Shown one piece after another: positions 1 to 8,289 of a stretch of DNA of 13,663 nt. The stretch's first letter is position 1. Each line of letters opens with the position of its first letter. The DNA lies in assembly GCA_004151065.3 (NCBI GenBank), contig NWUY0303931288.1, positions 1 to 13,663 on the forward strand. The letters run 5' to 3'. Position numbers and translations under genes: made by a program. Source of the stretch: Larix sibirica (taxonomy: Eukaryota; Streptophyta; Pinopsida; Pinales; Pinaceae). The notes beneath the pieces were generated by a model. It was not told the DNA's origin and ran no database searches. It worked only from the letters and a program-made list of their open reading frames with translations.

Positions 1-15
1 ATGGATTCAGCACCC

Positions 16-310
16 TTGAAAACCCCCTATTATACCCGTAATTTTAGAATTTCATAGCTGCAACTTAGATTTTGAAAACCTCTGTTACACCCATAATTTC
101 ATAGCTGTAACTTAGAATTTGAAAAATTAACTCTTGAAAACCTCTATTATACCCATAAAGATTTTGAAGATTGAAATAGATTCAGCACCCTTGAAAACCC
201 TTATTATACCCATAATTCTAGAATTTCATAGCTGTAACTTAGAATTTTTCATGAAAACCCCTATTATACCCATAATTTCATAGCTATAACTTAGAATTTG
301 AAAAATTAAT
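16..310. repeat. Diverged ~60-bp tandem array (5 units)
   Basis: Five units begin with (t/a)tgaaaacc at 16, 72, 134, 191 and 251, so spacing is 56-62 bp. Most units continue with a tattataccca-taattt-catagctgtaactta core. A higher-order pair is also visible: 'gattcagcacccttgaaaacc' occurs at the start and again from about 179. The array may extend left of the window. It has no coding potential and there are no unique spacers. It could be a minisatellite or the internal repeat of a non-autonomous element. Confidence 0.85.
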
Positions 311-379
311 GATCTAATTTTTTCCAAATCAGTCAATTTTTTTTATCTAATCTACTCAAATAACAATCTATTCCTACTT

Positions 380-415
380 GTAATTGTATATATTATTGTA
401 ATTGTATATATTATC
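380..415. repeat. 18-bp tandem duplication
   Basis: The unit gtaattgtatatattat(t/c) occurs twice head to tail at 380-397 and 398-415. It directly abuts the end of the Ty3/gypsy remnant, so it may mark the break where that element was cut off. Confidence 0.8.
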
Positions 416-631
416 ATAGGCGCTCCTAGGAGTTCACCATCCAGATTTTTATGCTGAAAAGTATTGTTGTCATCTACTGCTATGATCTGGAAAGGACTGA
501 ACCATAAATTATAAAATTTTCATGTTTTCCTAGTCTTCTATCCTTGCATCCCATCTGATTACCAGATCCCCTGTGATAAAATATCTTTCTTTTGTCCTCC
601 TATCAAAGATAGCTTTCATCTTGTCCTGGTC
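412..631 (-). pseudogene. Ty3/gypsy pol remnant: C-terminal end of integrase
   Basis: Reading the minus strand from 631 downwards gives a stretch typical of the end of plant Ty3/gypsy polyproteins. It starts with DQDKMKAIFDRRTKERYF, then GDLVIRWDAR (542-571). After a frame change it continues with a KFYNLWFSPFQI block, and then NNTF followed by NLDGELLGAP. The 'LWxGPF'-like block matches the GPY/F module of the integrase C-terminus, with Gly replaced by Ser here. In an intact element this region helps integrase bind DNA. The piece is about 73 codons, has a TAG after the WDAR block and at least one frameshift, and ends abruptly at ~412 where the usual final 'NGRFLK' segment is absent. No LTR, protease, RT or RNase H from this element was recognised nearby. 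Family assignment is from motif recognition only. Confidence 0.72.
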
Positions 632-1094
632 ATTAGAACATGATACTATGGGTCACTAGAACATCAGTTACTATTGTATCGTTCATTTAGGTACATGAGT
701 CATTACCCTGCATCTTCTTCATATAGGGTACATAAATTACAAGTAGGTTTGATATTTTAGAAATAAACTATGGATTCTATTTTTATTTATTACCTGTATA
801 TAAAAAAGTATGGATGGTTATTTTGAGTGAATTTTTTTTTTATTGTTGTTGTTGTTGGGGTGATTTGAATTTAAAAAACATGGCTAACTTTTTAGCTACA
901 ATTTGGCTCCTACAATCTACTTCAGAAAGCTACTTGAAATGTACCAACTATCTAATTATTTTGTAACACAAAATTCTTATCCCATAGTTGAGAATAAAAA
1001 GAAATGGATAATTCCCTTGTTTATCAAATAAAAATTTAAATTCTGTATATATAAATATTGTGCACTTACACTAATTTTGAATTCTAGTAATCTA
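632..1094. other. AT-rich stretch without recognisable gene
   Basis: No convincing protein, RNA gene or element end was seen. The first ~130 bp may be eroded upstream integrase sequence from the adjoining gypsy remnant, but no motif is readable. A short (TTG)5 microsatellite lies at 843-857. Confidence 0.5.
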
Positions 1095-1194
1095 TATTAG
1101 TATATGTGAATATAATTTATGTTGACCTTGACCTATATTATGGATATTAGTATATGTGAATATAATTCCTGTTGACCTTGACCTATATTATGGA
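1095..1194. repeat. 50-bp tandem duplication
   Basis: Two adjacent 50-bp copies (1095-1144 and 1145-1194) start with tattagtatatgtgaatata and differ at only two positions. The near identity suggests a recent duplication inside otherwise diverged repeat DNA. Confidence 0.9.
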
Positions 1195-1569
1195 GCTAAA
1201 ATCATAACTATTTGCACTTGTTTTGGTGGCATATTTTAGCAGTGTTCTTTTAGAAAGCCAACAAAATTTCAGGTAGGGCAGAGTTTCAAAGGTGTGGTTG
1301 CAGTATATCTAGTTGCTTTTGAATTCTATTATAATCTATATTATTGTATGTGAATATAATTTCTGTTATCTAGCTGCTTTTGAATTCTATTAATCTGAAT
1401 TCTATTTAATCTATATTATTATATGTGAATATAATTTCTGTTGACCTTAACCTATTATATTATAGAGCTAAAACCATAATTATTTGCATTTCTTCTGGCG
1501 GCCTATTTTGGCAGAGTTCTCTTATAAATCCAGCAAAATTTCAGGTAGGGCAGAGTTCCAAAGGTATGG
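1145..1569. repeat. Long direct repeat, ~155 bp, offset ~270
   Basis: Copy 1 is about 1145-1297 and copy 2 about 1414-1569. They share, in order, tatgtgaatataatt, gttgacctt, gagctaaaa, and an almost perfect aaaatttcaggtagggcagagtt block (from 1270 and 1542). A partial third copy of the left half lies near 1325-1370. The pattern looks like nested segmental duplication of a non-coding element. No ORF is kept between copies. Confidence 0.85.
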
Positions 1570-1724
1570 AACAGTTAATCTAGCTGCTCGAAAAACTATC
1601 AAAGTTCTGGATCAATAAAAACTCTTGTCAAAATTAAATAAACCCATATAATTTGAATGTGTTTCTAAATTCCACTTCACTATTGATCTGTACCAATCAC
1701 CCGATTACCGTACTACCACTAACC

Positions 1725-1808
1725 ACTTGCATACTAACCCCATCACAACACTTTTTATAAAAGAAGACTTGCATACCAACCACATTACCACACTTTTTAT
1801 AAAAGAAG
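1725..1808. repeat. 42-bp tandem duplication
   Basis: The unit has a cttgcata(c/t)(c/t)aacc start and a cactttttataaaagaag end. That end occurs at 1749-1766 and 1791-1808, a period of 42 bp. It is non-coding. The flanking sequence 1570-1724 holds nothing recognisable. Confidence 0.85.
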
Positions 1809-1974
1809 GGTTTGGGGTTTGGTACTTTGAATTATGACCGCCACGTTTAAAGCAGATTTGGGTATTCGACCTAAGAAATCAGGGTTGAAATAAGACTATA
1901 CATTTCTGAGAGTTTAGGTAGTTGGAAGGATGATATTGACCTAAAGGTACGGTATTTATTGAATATTTGTTTGA

Positions 1975-2572
1975 TTTAAATAAATGTTATTTTTCGAACA
2001 TGCTTTGGAGGAAGTAAAAATGGAGGATATTTTTGGAAATTTTTAGAAAAAACTTTGATCTATTTTAATCTAATTTTCATAATTTTTGTTGTTTCACAAA
2101 ATATTTAAGTAGTTGGTCTTCCACTTGAGAACTTGATTATGATTTTTTTTTAATAATTAATTATAAAATAGTAAAGAATAATCTAATTTTCATAATTTTT
2201 GTCGTTCGTTAAGCTAATAGAGTATATTATTATATAAATAAAAACACAAAATATTTAAGTAGTTGCTCTTCCATTTGAGAACTTGATTAGGAATTTATAC
2301 GAATCCAAAAAAGGGTTGTACTTTTTCCATTTGTCGAACTATGAAAGATGAAGTATAAAGCATGGGCTTCTTAAATAAATGTTATTGATTGAACTTGCTT
2401 TGGAGGAAGTAAAAATGGAGGATATTTTTGGAAGTTTTTAAAAGAATTTTGGAAAAAACTTTGATTCACAATTTTTGTCCTTTTGTTAAGCTAATAGAGT
2501 AAGCTAATAGAGTATTATCATATAAATAAAAACACAAAATATTTAAGCTTGATTAGGAATTTATACGAAACC
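1975..2572. repeat. Nested direct repeats left of LINE-A
   Basis: A block beginning taaatgttat with gaggaagtaaaaatggagga inside occurs at 1981 and again at 2376 (offset 395). Both copies run on through aagctaatagagta, tataaataaaaacacaaa and gattaggaatttatacgaa. The left copy carries an extra internal duplication, with atatttaagtagttg at 2101 and 2251 (offset 150). In the right copy 'aagctaatagagt' is itself doubled. No coding potential was found. The block stops just before the LINE-A tail. It may be older non-autonomous repeat DNA into which the LINE inserted. Confidence 0.85.
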
Positions 2573-2602
2573 ATGAAAGATGAAAGATGAATTAGAGTAT
2601 GG

Positions 2603-2618
2603 TTTTTTATTTATTTCA
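2603..2618 (-). other. A-rich 3' tail of LINE-A
   Basis: On the minus strand the element ends in AAATAAATAAAAAA, seen as ttttttatttattt on the plus strand. This is the expected short A-rich tail of an L1-type insertion and includes an AATAAA-like signal. It fixes the element's orientation and 3' boundary. Confidence 0.7.
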
Positions 2619-2870
2619 ATAGAAAAAAACAGTAACTTAGTATTCCGAAGGTAGAATCAAAGTTAATCGGTAAAACTGATCACTACGAAGATAACAAAAA
2701 TCTAATAGTCCAAGTTTAACTAAACTAACAGAAAAACAAGGACAACCCCATATCCACAAGAGCGGCCAATGTAGGCCACAAAAGACTATATAAGCTCGTA
2801 GCAACACAAGACTTCACAAGCTGCAAAATAACAGAAGGTAACAACTGCTCCAGTTGGATTTTAGAAAATG

Positions 2871-3290
2871 TCAAGATAACTCGTGACCACCAGCTAGTCT
2901 TCAATGAACTCTTCATAATGAAGGCGACCATCCATATTTTCCACGACATTCTTCGACAAAGTGTCAGCCAAACCATTAAGCTAACACTAGATTGTGCTTA
3001 AACGTGAGGACAATGAAGTATTCCTTCATTTGCTCAAAACTGGGCATCTAGTTTTTTAGATTAAGAACCTGTAGAGCGGATATGCCAACAACCTAGTCAA
3101 TAACAATACGTGAATCGCCCCAAACCATACGATTGAGAATACCCTTTCGTCGAGAGATCCATAAAAGAGCCCAAAGAGCAACAAGCTCTGCACGGGTGTT
3201 AGTACCGAGACGAACACCTGACCACAAGTGTAAGCAATGATTCGCCTTTAATCATAAACCAGACCCGCTCCACACAGGGATGATAAGCAC
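2871..3290 (-). other. RNase H domain at the C-terminus of LINE-A ORF2
   Basis: The minus strand shows an RNase H fold signature. GTNTRAEL (3183-3206) supplies the conserved Glu, GDSRIVID (3093-3119) the conserved Asp, and GLADTLSK (2951-2974) the late Asp. The reading ends at TAA 2871-2873. The motif style fits the archaeal-like RNase H known in many plant L1 elements, which removes RNA from the RNA-DNA hybrid. The expected first block with the first catalytic Asp (FDGA-like) is missing: sequence jumps from RVLIIP to CGAGLVYD near 3275-3290, so a small deletion probably removed it. Two TAG codons occur where Trp is expected, one more TAG lies near the end, and there are two frame changes. 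The domain is therefore inactive. Confidence 0.82.
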
Positions 3291-4690
3291 ACGGGTTTTC
3301 TGGCTAGTCTTCCCCTTATAAAAATCTAAAAAGGAACATATAGAGCCAGTTTTGATTTTGAAAATGGATGGCCTCTGATCCTCGAAGATGGCTCTGTTAC
3401 GCGCCATCCAAACTTCCCAGAAAATAAACACAGAATTTTCCAGGTTAGAAGAAGGCCTGTCTTCATAAATACCTTTGAAACAAGTAACCGCAACAGCCTT
3501 AAGTGACAAATCCGAATTGATAACATTGCCATCTGAATCATTGAGTTCCCAAATAGAATTATGCATTCCTCGTTTACTGGCAAACCTCTGAAAGAACTTG
3601 GTGTTGTTATCGCCAAGCGCGACCCAAGTGGCCCGACTCTTGAGTCGCCAAGTACTTTCCTCTTGTTTAAGCCTCCGAGTCTTCTGATATTCGAGTTGTA
3701 GAACTGCATCTTTCCTCTACATTGAGAAATATTCCTCGTCCACAGAGCCCATCAACCCAACAATCTCTTCTTCATCGAGACAAGTTTCAAGGCATTCTCC
3801 TTCTTCTTAGCCTTATCCCATTATACCACCTCCTTTTTAAGCATGTTGAGTTTCGTGACAAAATGGTAAGCGAGAGATAAACCATGTTCAAAAGTGAAGG
3901 AACTCCATTTCTGTTGTACAAAAGCACATAAATCACAATCCTCTAACCACGTTCGGTTGAATTTGAATGGATAAGCACTAGGGCCAAAGTTAGTGTCCAG
4001 TTGTAAATAAACTGCCTTATGATCCGATATACCATGAGCCTAAGCCCAAGACCTGTACCTACCAAGAAGTTCGCGTAAAGGTTCAGCCATTAAGTAACAA
4101 TCAAGACGTTTGGCCACCCTCGCTTTGCTAGTGCGACCATTCGACCAAGTTGGAACTAAGCTCCCTGGGTAAACATCTATAAGACCAACCGAGTCAAATA
4201 GGTCTCTGAAGTAAACTTCCAAAGGACCAGACACACAATTCGAGCCCCAGACACTTGCAGAGGACAATGTCAGATTCAAATCCCCTCCCCACAATTAAGG
4301 ATGGGTCCTTAAATATGCCAGATGCCTCCATGGTTCCCCAAAAATCCTCCCTTCAATGATAAGGGGTATATACATTCAACACCCAAATAACCTGATCCAA
4401 ACCCTTCAAATGCCTTCTACCATCATACCGACCACATAAGTAAATGGTCTGAAAATTGCAAAGTTAGGGTTCCAAGCAATTAATAAACCCCCGAAGAATC
4501 CATAGGCATCAAGTCCACAACATAACCAGGTAGGTCTCAATTTAAGGAAATAAGCACAGGGTTTTTCCGTAGTAGTCATAGTTTCCTGAATCAAAATTAA
4601 TACCAGACAAGAAGAGTCTAAGAGACGCCTCAGTGCAGTTCTTTTGGGAGAACTGCAAATCCCCTGAATGTTTAATGACACAATCGACAT
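2871..4690 (-). pseudogene. LINE-A ORF2 pseudogene: endonuclease + RNase H, RT missing
   Basis: ORF2 starts at ATG 4690, overlapping the ORF1 stop. The endonuclease (4690-~4010) nicks target DNA in intact elements. Its key blocks are visible in pieces: SLNIQG (Asn near 4672), IQET (Glu near 4585), NVYTPY, GGDLNL (Asp at 4280-4282), AKRLD and GISDHK (SDH at 4019-4027). The connecting region follows, with RTWLEDCDL and KSRATWVALGDNNTKFF. Then at ~3434 the frame runs straight from RPSSNLEN into SVFIFWEVWMARNRAIF, which belongs far downstream, after the RT and zinc-binding region. The whole RT (the YxDD core included) and following ~2 kb are absent. RNase H closes the ORF. Damage includes a TGA after the NVYTPY block, a one-base insertion before GGDLN and several TAG/TGA codons. 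Confidence 0.85.
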
Positions 4691-4692
4691 CA
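4688..4692 (-). promoter_or_regulatory. ORF1 stop / ORF2 start overlap TGATG
   Basis: On the minus strand the ORF1 reading APQDSSP ends in TGA (4692-4690) and the ORF2 ATG is 4690-4688, followed by SIVSLNIQG. The shared A mirrors LINE-B's TAATG, indicating the junction is a family feature. Confidence 0.65.
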
Positions 4693-6464
4693 AGGACTTG
4701 AATCTTGGGGCGCATCCTCTCTAAGGACCCTGGGGGAGGACACATTTTCATTCAAAGCAATCGACACAAATAAAGTGAAGAAATAGTAGGGTTAGTAAAT
4801 TTTTGGTTAGGAGAGGACTTCTTTTTCTTGGGCTTTTTCTTGGTAGTAACATAGGCTTGTCGAATAGAAGTAATTGGAGTGGTCTTGGGATTCCCCTGCC
4901 AAGATAGAGTATACATCGAGAGGTCAACCGATATTATTGGCAAGAGAAGAAAGGAAAGTATTGTCCCCCGGGGAGGGGAAGGGAGCCTGAACAGTGGCTA
5001 ACGGGGATGAAGAGAGTTCAATACGAATAAACATCCTAAGGAGAAACACAAGACCCACTAGTCCCCACCCAACCTAAACCATTAACCCCAACAGAACCGA
5101 GAGGACCAACAGGGGAGGGCACATGAAAGTTTCCATCCAAACCCCCAATATTGATCGACGCCACCACACCCCCAACTGAGGTGGAAAATCACAAAATAAC
5201 CTAGGAGGATCGTCACAGGGGGATTAGGGAGAATCACACAACGAGGAAGGTAGACATAAACCACCCAAATTGTCCTCGGTACTAAGGAATTTAAGTAAGA
5301 GAGGAAGATAATTTTGAAACTTACCCAAGAAGGAACCCGTAGATTCCACATCAAGGGGAAGTGGAAACCTAAGGTGGTCATCATCCTGTTGTGTATTTTT
5401 AGAAGAGTCCGAATCAGAAGTCTCTTCATCCACCTCCGCCAAGCTACTGCTGCAATCTTGTTGTAGATGGCCCGTCCCATGACATCGAAAGCACCCAAAA
5501 GGGAGTTTCCAATAGTTGAGGCGCTGGGAAAAACTACCACCGTCCCAACGAATCTCCACTTTGTCGGGAAGCCCTTTCGCAACCTCAATTTCCACAAGTA
5601 TCCTGGGTCTACGTCGGTCCAGGGACACCAGCGTAGCTTCTTCCACCACAATGAAGCGCCTGATGGTATTACCCATCGACAAAAAGGCCTTAAAATTCCA
5701 ACAGTGAGGGGAAAATCAGGGAACAGAACCCAAAAATTCCTCTTCGACATCTACCATGGGTCGAAAGCAAAGTTCCATCTTCAGAGGACCAAAGATCCTA
5801 AACCAAAAACCCAGAGCGTCGATGATATCTCCTGTAAACTATTCTTCGAGAGAAAATGAAAAATGAACTAGCGATTTACCAAAGCAACCACCCATGACAC
5901 ATAGTTAATGATAGGATTCCATGATACCAGAAGCTAGTTCAACAGCTCGGGTTTGCTAAGCTGAACATATTCATGTCTGCCAATCAGCTCCCAGGTGGAC
6001 AAAGACTGTACCATATGAAAGGTGATGTCTTTCCCCAATACACATAGTGGCTTAGCTTTCTTAACCCACTCCACTTTGGTCCTCTAGCATGTAGACGCAT
6101 TCTCGCCAAATAACCTATGTTGCAAGCTGGGGAACTGTTTTCCCTCCGACAAACCCCCAGTATTGGCGGGCATCGAACTAGGAAGGTTCAAAGGGACCTC
6201 CCCTATGCATAGGTCAGCAGGGGGACCATTAGGACTTGGGGGAAGCGTATTCCCCTTAGCCATCGCCGGACTGGAGTAAAACACCATTGAACTAGGGTTT
6301 GTCCAGACCTTAGGGTTTTTTCGAGTCAGAGAAAAAACCAACGAACGCTCGCGAGGCTGACCCTCGGCCATAGTAGCCTCAGAACTAATGCCCATGCCGA
6401 TATTCATGGAGGAAACACGACGAGTCACATACAGAGGAGAAATAGCTGTCATGTCAGACAACAA
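4690..6464 (-). pseudogene. LINE-A ORF1 pseudogene: DUF4283 + CCHC zinc knuckle
   Basis: ORF1 proteins coat the element's RNA. The first 126 codons (6464-6084) are open and low-complexity, with the FSLTRKNPKVW motif. A TAG ends this stretch. The DUF4283 region then runs through several broken frames, with RWNFAFDPW and SKRNFWVLFPDFPL near 5800-5700, then VEIEVAKGLPDKVEI. The knuckle CFRCHGTGHLQQDC (CX2CX4HX4C) is at 5452-5493. A long acidic/Ser-rich tail follows, then a very basic patch KKKPKKKK (4818-4841), possibly for nucleic-acid binding or nuclear import. The last readable peptide is SSPRVLREDAPQDSSP, ending in TGA at 4692-4690, which overlaps the ORF2 ATG. Start 6464 is the first Met of the open stretch; the true start is uncertain. 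At least three frameshifts and several stops. Confidence 0.82.
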
Positions 6465-6592
6465 ACTGAGAGTAAAAATTTCTACTTTTTTGTTTAGGAT
6501 AGGTTGGTACTAAGTCGCATGTGAAAGTGACGGACTCCTAGCCTTGCAGATAAGCCATAATCTACAACTATAGACGTACAATAACCCTCGGC

Positions 6593-6813
6593 CTCACCTG
6601 TGATCTCCTCTCCCGCCATGGTGGAACATACTTGTTGCAGAAGCCACTTGTTGCATGAAGCATCACCTCACCTGCGAACTCATCTCCCGCCATGGTGGAG
6701 CATACTTGTTGTAGAAGCCACTTGTTGCACGAAGCATCACCTCCTCTGCGAACTCATCTCCCGCCATGGTGGAACATACTTGTTGCAGAAGCCACTTGTT
6801 GTAGGAAGCATCA
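6593..6813. repeat. Three 74-bp tandem units upstream of LINE-A ORF1
   Basis: Units are about 6593-6666, 6667-6740 and 6741-6813. The marker tcccgccatggtgga starts at 6611, 6685 and 6759, exactly 74 bp apart. Each unit carries catacttgttg(c/t)agaagccacttgttg and gaagcatcac. Copies differ by only a few bases. Since 74 is not a multiple of three, reading frames change between copies and the apparent ORFs across it are not meaningful proteins. It lies 130 bp upstream of LINE-A ORF1, where it could be a repeated 5' UTR, or may be flanking DNA. Confidence 0.92.
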
Positions 6814-6975
6814 CAAGTATGGGCTTCTTCTATTTGTCCAACTATGACAAATAAGTATGAAGTATGAGCTCGTTGCATTTCCTTATGTACTTGCTTTATA
6901 GTATGGTCTTTTGTATCAATTCTTTGATCAAAACCAAAAGAACCATTCGAGCCTTCGAGGGTTGGAATCTTTTTA

Positions 6976-7052
6976 TCAATTGCAAATCTTGGATATTGCT
7001 CCAATTTAAGATGTTTCATTTTCAATTGTAAATCTTAAATATTGCTCCAATT
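6976..7052. repeat. 46-bp tandem duplication
   Basis: The block tcaattg(c/t)aaatctt followed by atattgctccaatt occurs at 6976-7006 and 7022-7052 (offset 46). It is AT-rich and non-coding. The flank 6814-6975 holds no gene. Part of it (about 6826-6870) resembles 2316-2370 on the other side of LINE-A. Confidence 0.85.
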
Positions 7053-8073
7053 CAAAATATTATTCTTCAAACATTTTATCTTTATATCTACCATAACCAA
7101 TTTATTTTTCAATTTGTTTATTTGTACTTTGATAACTTCAGATTTAAAATTATGTTTATAATTGAGATATGATATATGCTTATAATATTAGTTATGTTAT
7201 TATGTCTGACATATTGGAATCATTTTCGACATATTAACTTAGCTGCACAAAATTCAAAGAATCAATTTTCAATTTGCTAAGTAAAACTTTAGTAGAGTGA
7301 ATTGATTTTTGCATCGAAATTTGGAGCGAGGAATCAAGATGACATTTGTCTACCCATAGGTACTGTGCAATGAATGCTTGCCTGTCAGGTAGACTTAATT
7401 GCGCTTGGCTTGGAGCGCTAACAGTTTCAAAGTTTGCAACAACATTAACTTCTTTGTGTTGGATTCACCCAATGTTTGAAATCCACTACACGAGTGTGCC
7501 AACAGTGGGGATTCACGGTTTTTGAATCCGAGGCACCATAAATCTCCGTCCCGTCATAAAATCAACGTTCATAAATTATAATAATCCTCCTCGATCACTG
7601 TTTTGTAGCGTGTCTGTACTGACATGGGCCATGAATAGCACGTCTTTTAAGAGGATTTTTAAAAGGACTTTAAAAAATGTTGGGCCCTTTGATTATATTA
7701 AGATTGAATGCGTTAGACTTACTACATAAGTGGACGTAGTTTCAGGATTGTGACACTGTTTGCATATAAACCTTTGAACAATTTAATACACAAAGATTCC
7801 ATAAGGCTATAGAATGCAAATCATCAGTGCCAATGGTAGTAATCAGTGTTACCATACTAAATTTCTAAAAACTATTTGCGATTCCAATTTCCGGGTAGGA
7901 GTCCGTCCACGGTTCAACTATTCGAGTGCGGATGCATTTTTTTTCAAGTACCTGAAGCGTACGTACTCTTCACTTATCTCTAAACTTTGACTAGACAGTT
8001 TTTTGGAGCCCAGTGGATGTCAATTGTTTTGAATTTATCTTTTGAGGATGTTATTGGCAAATAGATCACAATT
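7053..8073. other. Non-coding stretch upstream of the GLR remnant
   Basis: No ORF, RNA gene or clear element end was recognised in about 1 kb. The area near 7885-7960 can be read as a weak 'FRVGVRPRF'-like stretch, which could be an eroded start of the GLR ligand-binding domain, but this is too weak to annotate. The rest may hold eroded introns of that gene or unidentified repeat sequence. Confidence 0.4.
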
Positions 8074-8289
8074 GTGATATACCTAGCAGCTAGGGTTTCA
8101 GATTTCAGTGAAAATGATCAGACACAAATGCTAACTTTCCTCCCAACAGTCCGAGACTGTGAATATAATAATAACCGTTCGGAACACGTAGATTTCCTTC
8201 TTTACATCATGGCTCCACCATTTCCTCCTTGTTGCCCAATGATTCAACTCAAAGTGCATAACAATCATCGAGACACTGCCCATTATTGA
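8074..8289 (+). pseudogene. Possible upstream piece of the GLR pseudogene (end of M3 region)
   Basis: This 71-codon open stretch contains TQMLTFLPTVRDCEYNNN followed by EHVDF. Plant glutamate receptor-like channels have an 'LTSMLTVQxLxPTVTD...YVGY' stretch right after pore helix M3, just upstream of the S2 part found at 8343. The order, strand and spacing fit. The hallmark 'SYTA' before it is not preserved, and the spacing to the next block is longer than in the family. So the match is suggestive only. Alternatively this is a chance ORF. Confidence 0.35.

Larger units (their letters stand above)
2603..6500 (-). mobile_element. LINE-A: L1-type non-LTR retrotransposon, RT-deleted
   Basis: On the minus strand the order is: ORF1 (from 6464) with DUF4283 and CCHC knuckle, ORF2 (from 4690) with AP-like endonuclease, connecting region, then RNase H, a ~250-bp 3' UTR, and an A-rich tail ending at 2603. 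This is the usual order of plant L1 elements, except that the RT and the region after it are missing. About 3.9 kb remains; the 5' boundary is uncertain. If 2589-2602 and 6893-6906 (gaattagagtatgg and gctttatagtatgg, 11 of 14 matching) are target-site duplications, the element reaches ~6892 and includes the 74-bp array. Numerous stops and frameshifts show it is dead. Confidence 0.88.

Noticed and set aside
2725-2976. 83-codon minus-strand ORF at the LINE-A 3' end
   Set aside because: The RNase H C-terminus is read in another frame (GLADTLSK, then DGRLHYEEF, ending at 2871). This frame runs on through the 3' UTR.
3326-3709. 127-codon minus-strand ORF
   Set aside because: Shadow of ORF2: the conserved KSRATWVALGDNNTKFF reading lies in another frame over the same bases.
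4542-4751. 69-codon minus-strand ORF spanning the ORF1/ORF2 junction
   Set aside because: Both the ORF1 tail and the endonuclease start are read in the two other frames.
5082-5750. 222-codon minus-strand ORF, the second longest open frame
   Set aside because: Only its first ~18 residues belong to the ORF1 reading (SKRNFWVLFPDFPL). The rest runs out of frame over the CCHC part of ORF1, which is read from the overlapping 5224-5682 frame.
5467-5859. 130-codon plus-strand ORF
   Set aside because: It is antisense to the LINE-A ORF1 DUF4283/CCHC region and has no domain of its own.
6593-6813. CRISPR-like array
   Set aside because: Units are contiguous without unique spacers, and the context is a plant retrotransposon.
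6600-6854. 84-codon plus-strand ORF across the 74-bp array
   Set aside because: The translated copies are in different frames, as expected for chance openness of a repeat, not a protein.
6663-7025. 120-codon minus-strand ORF running into the 74-bp array
   Set aside because: It reads through tandem units whose period is not a multiple of three and shows no known motif.
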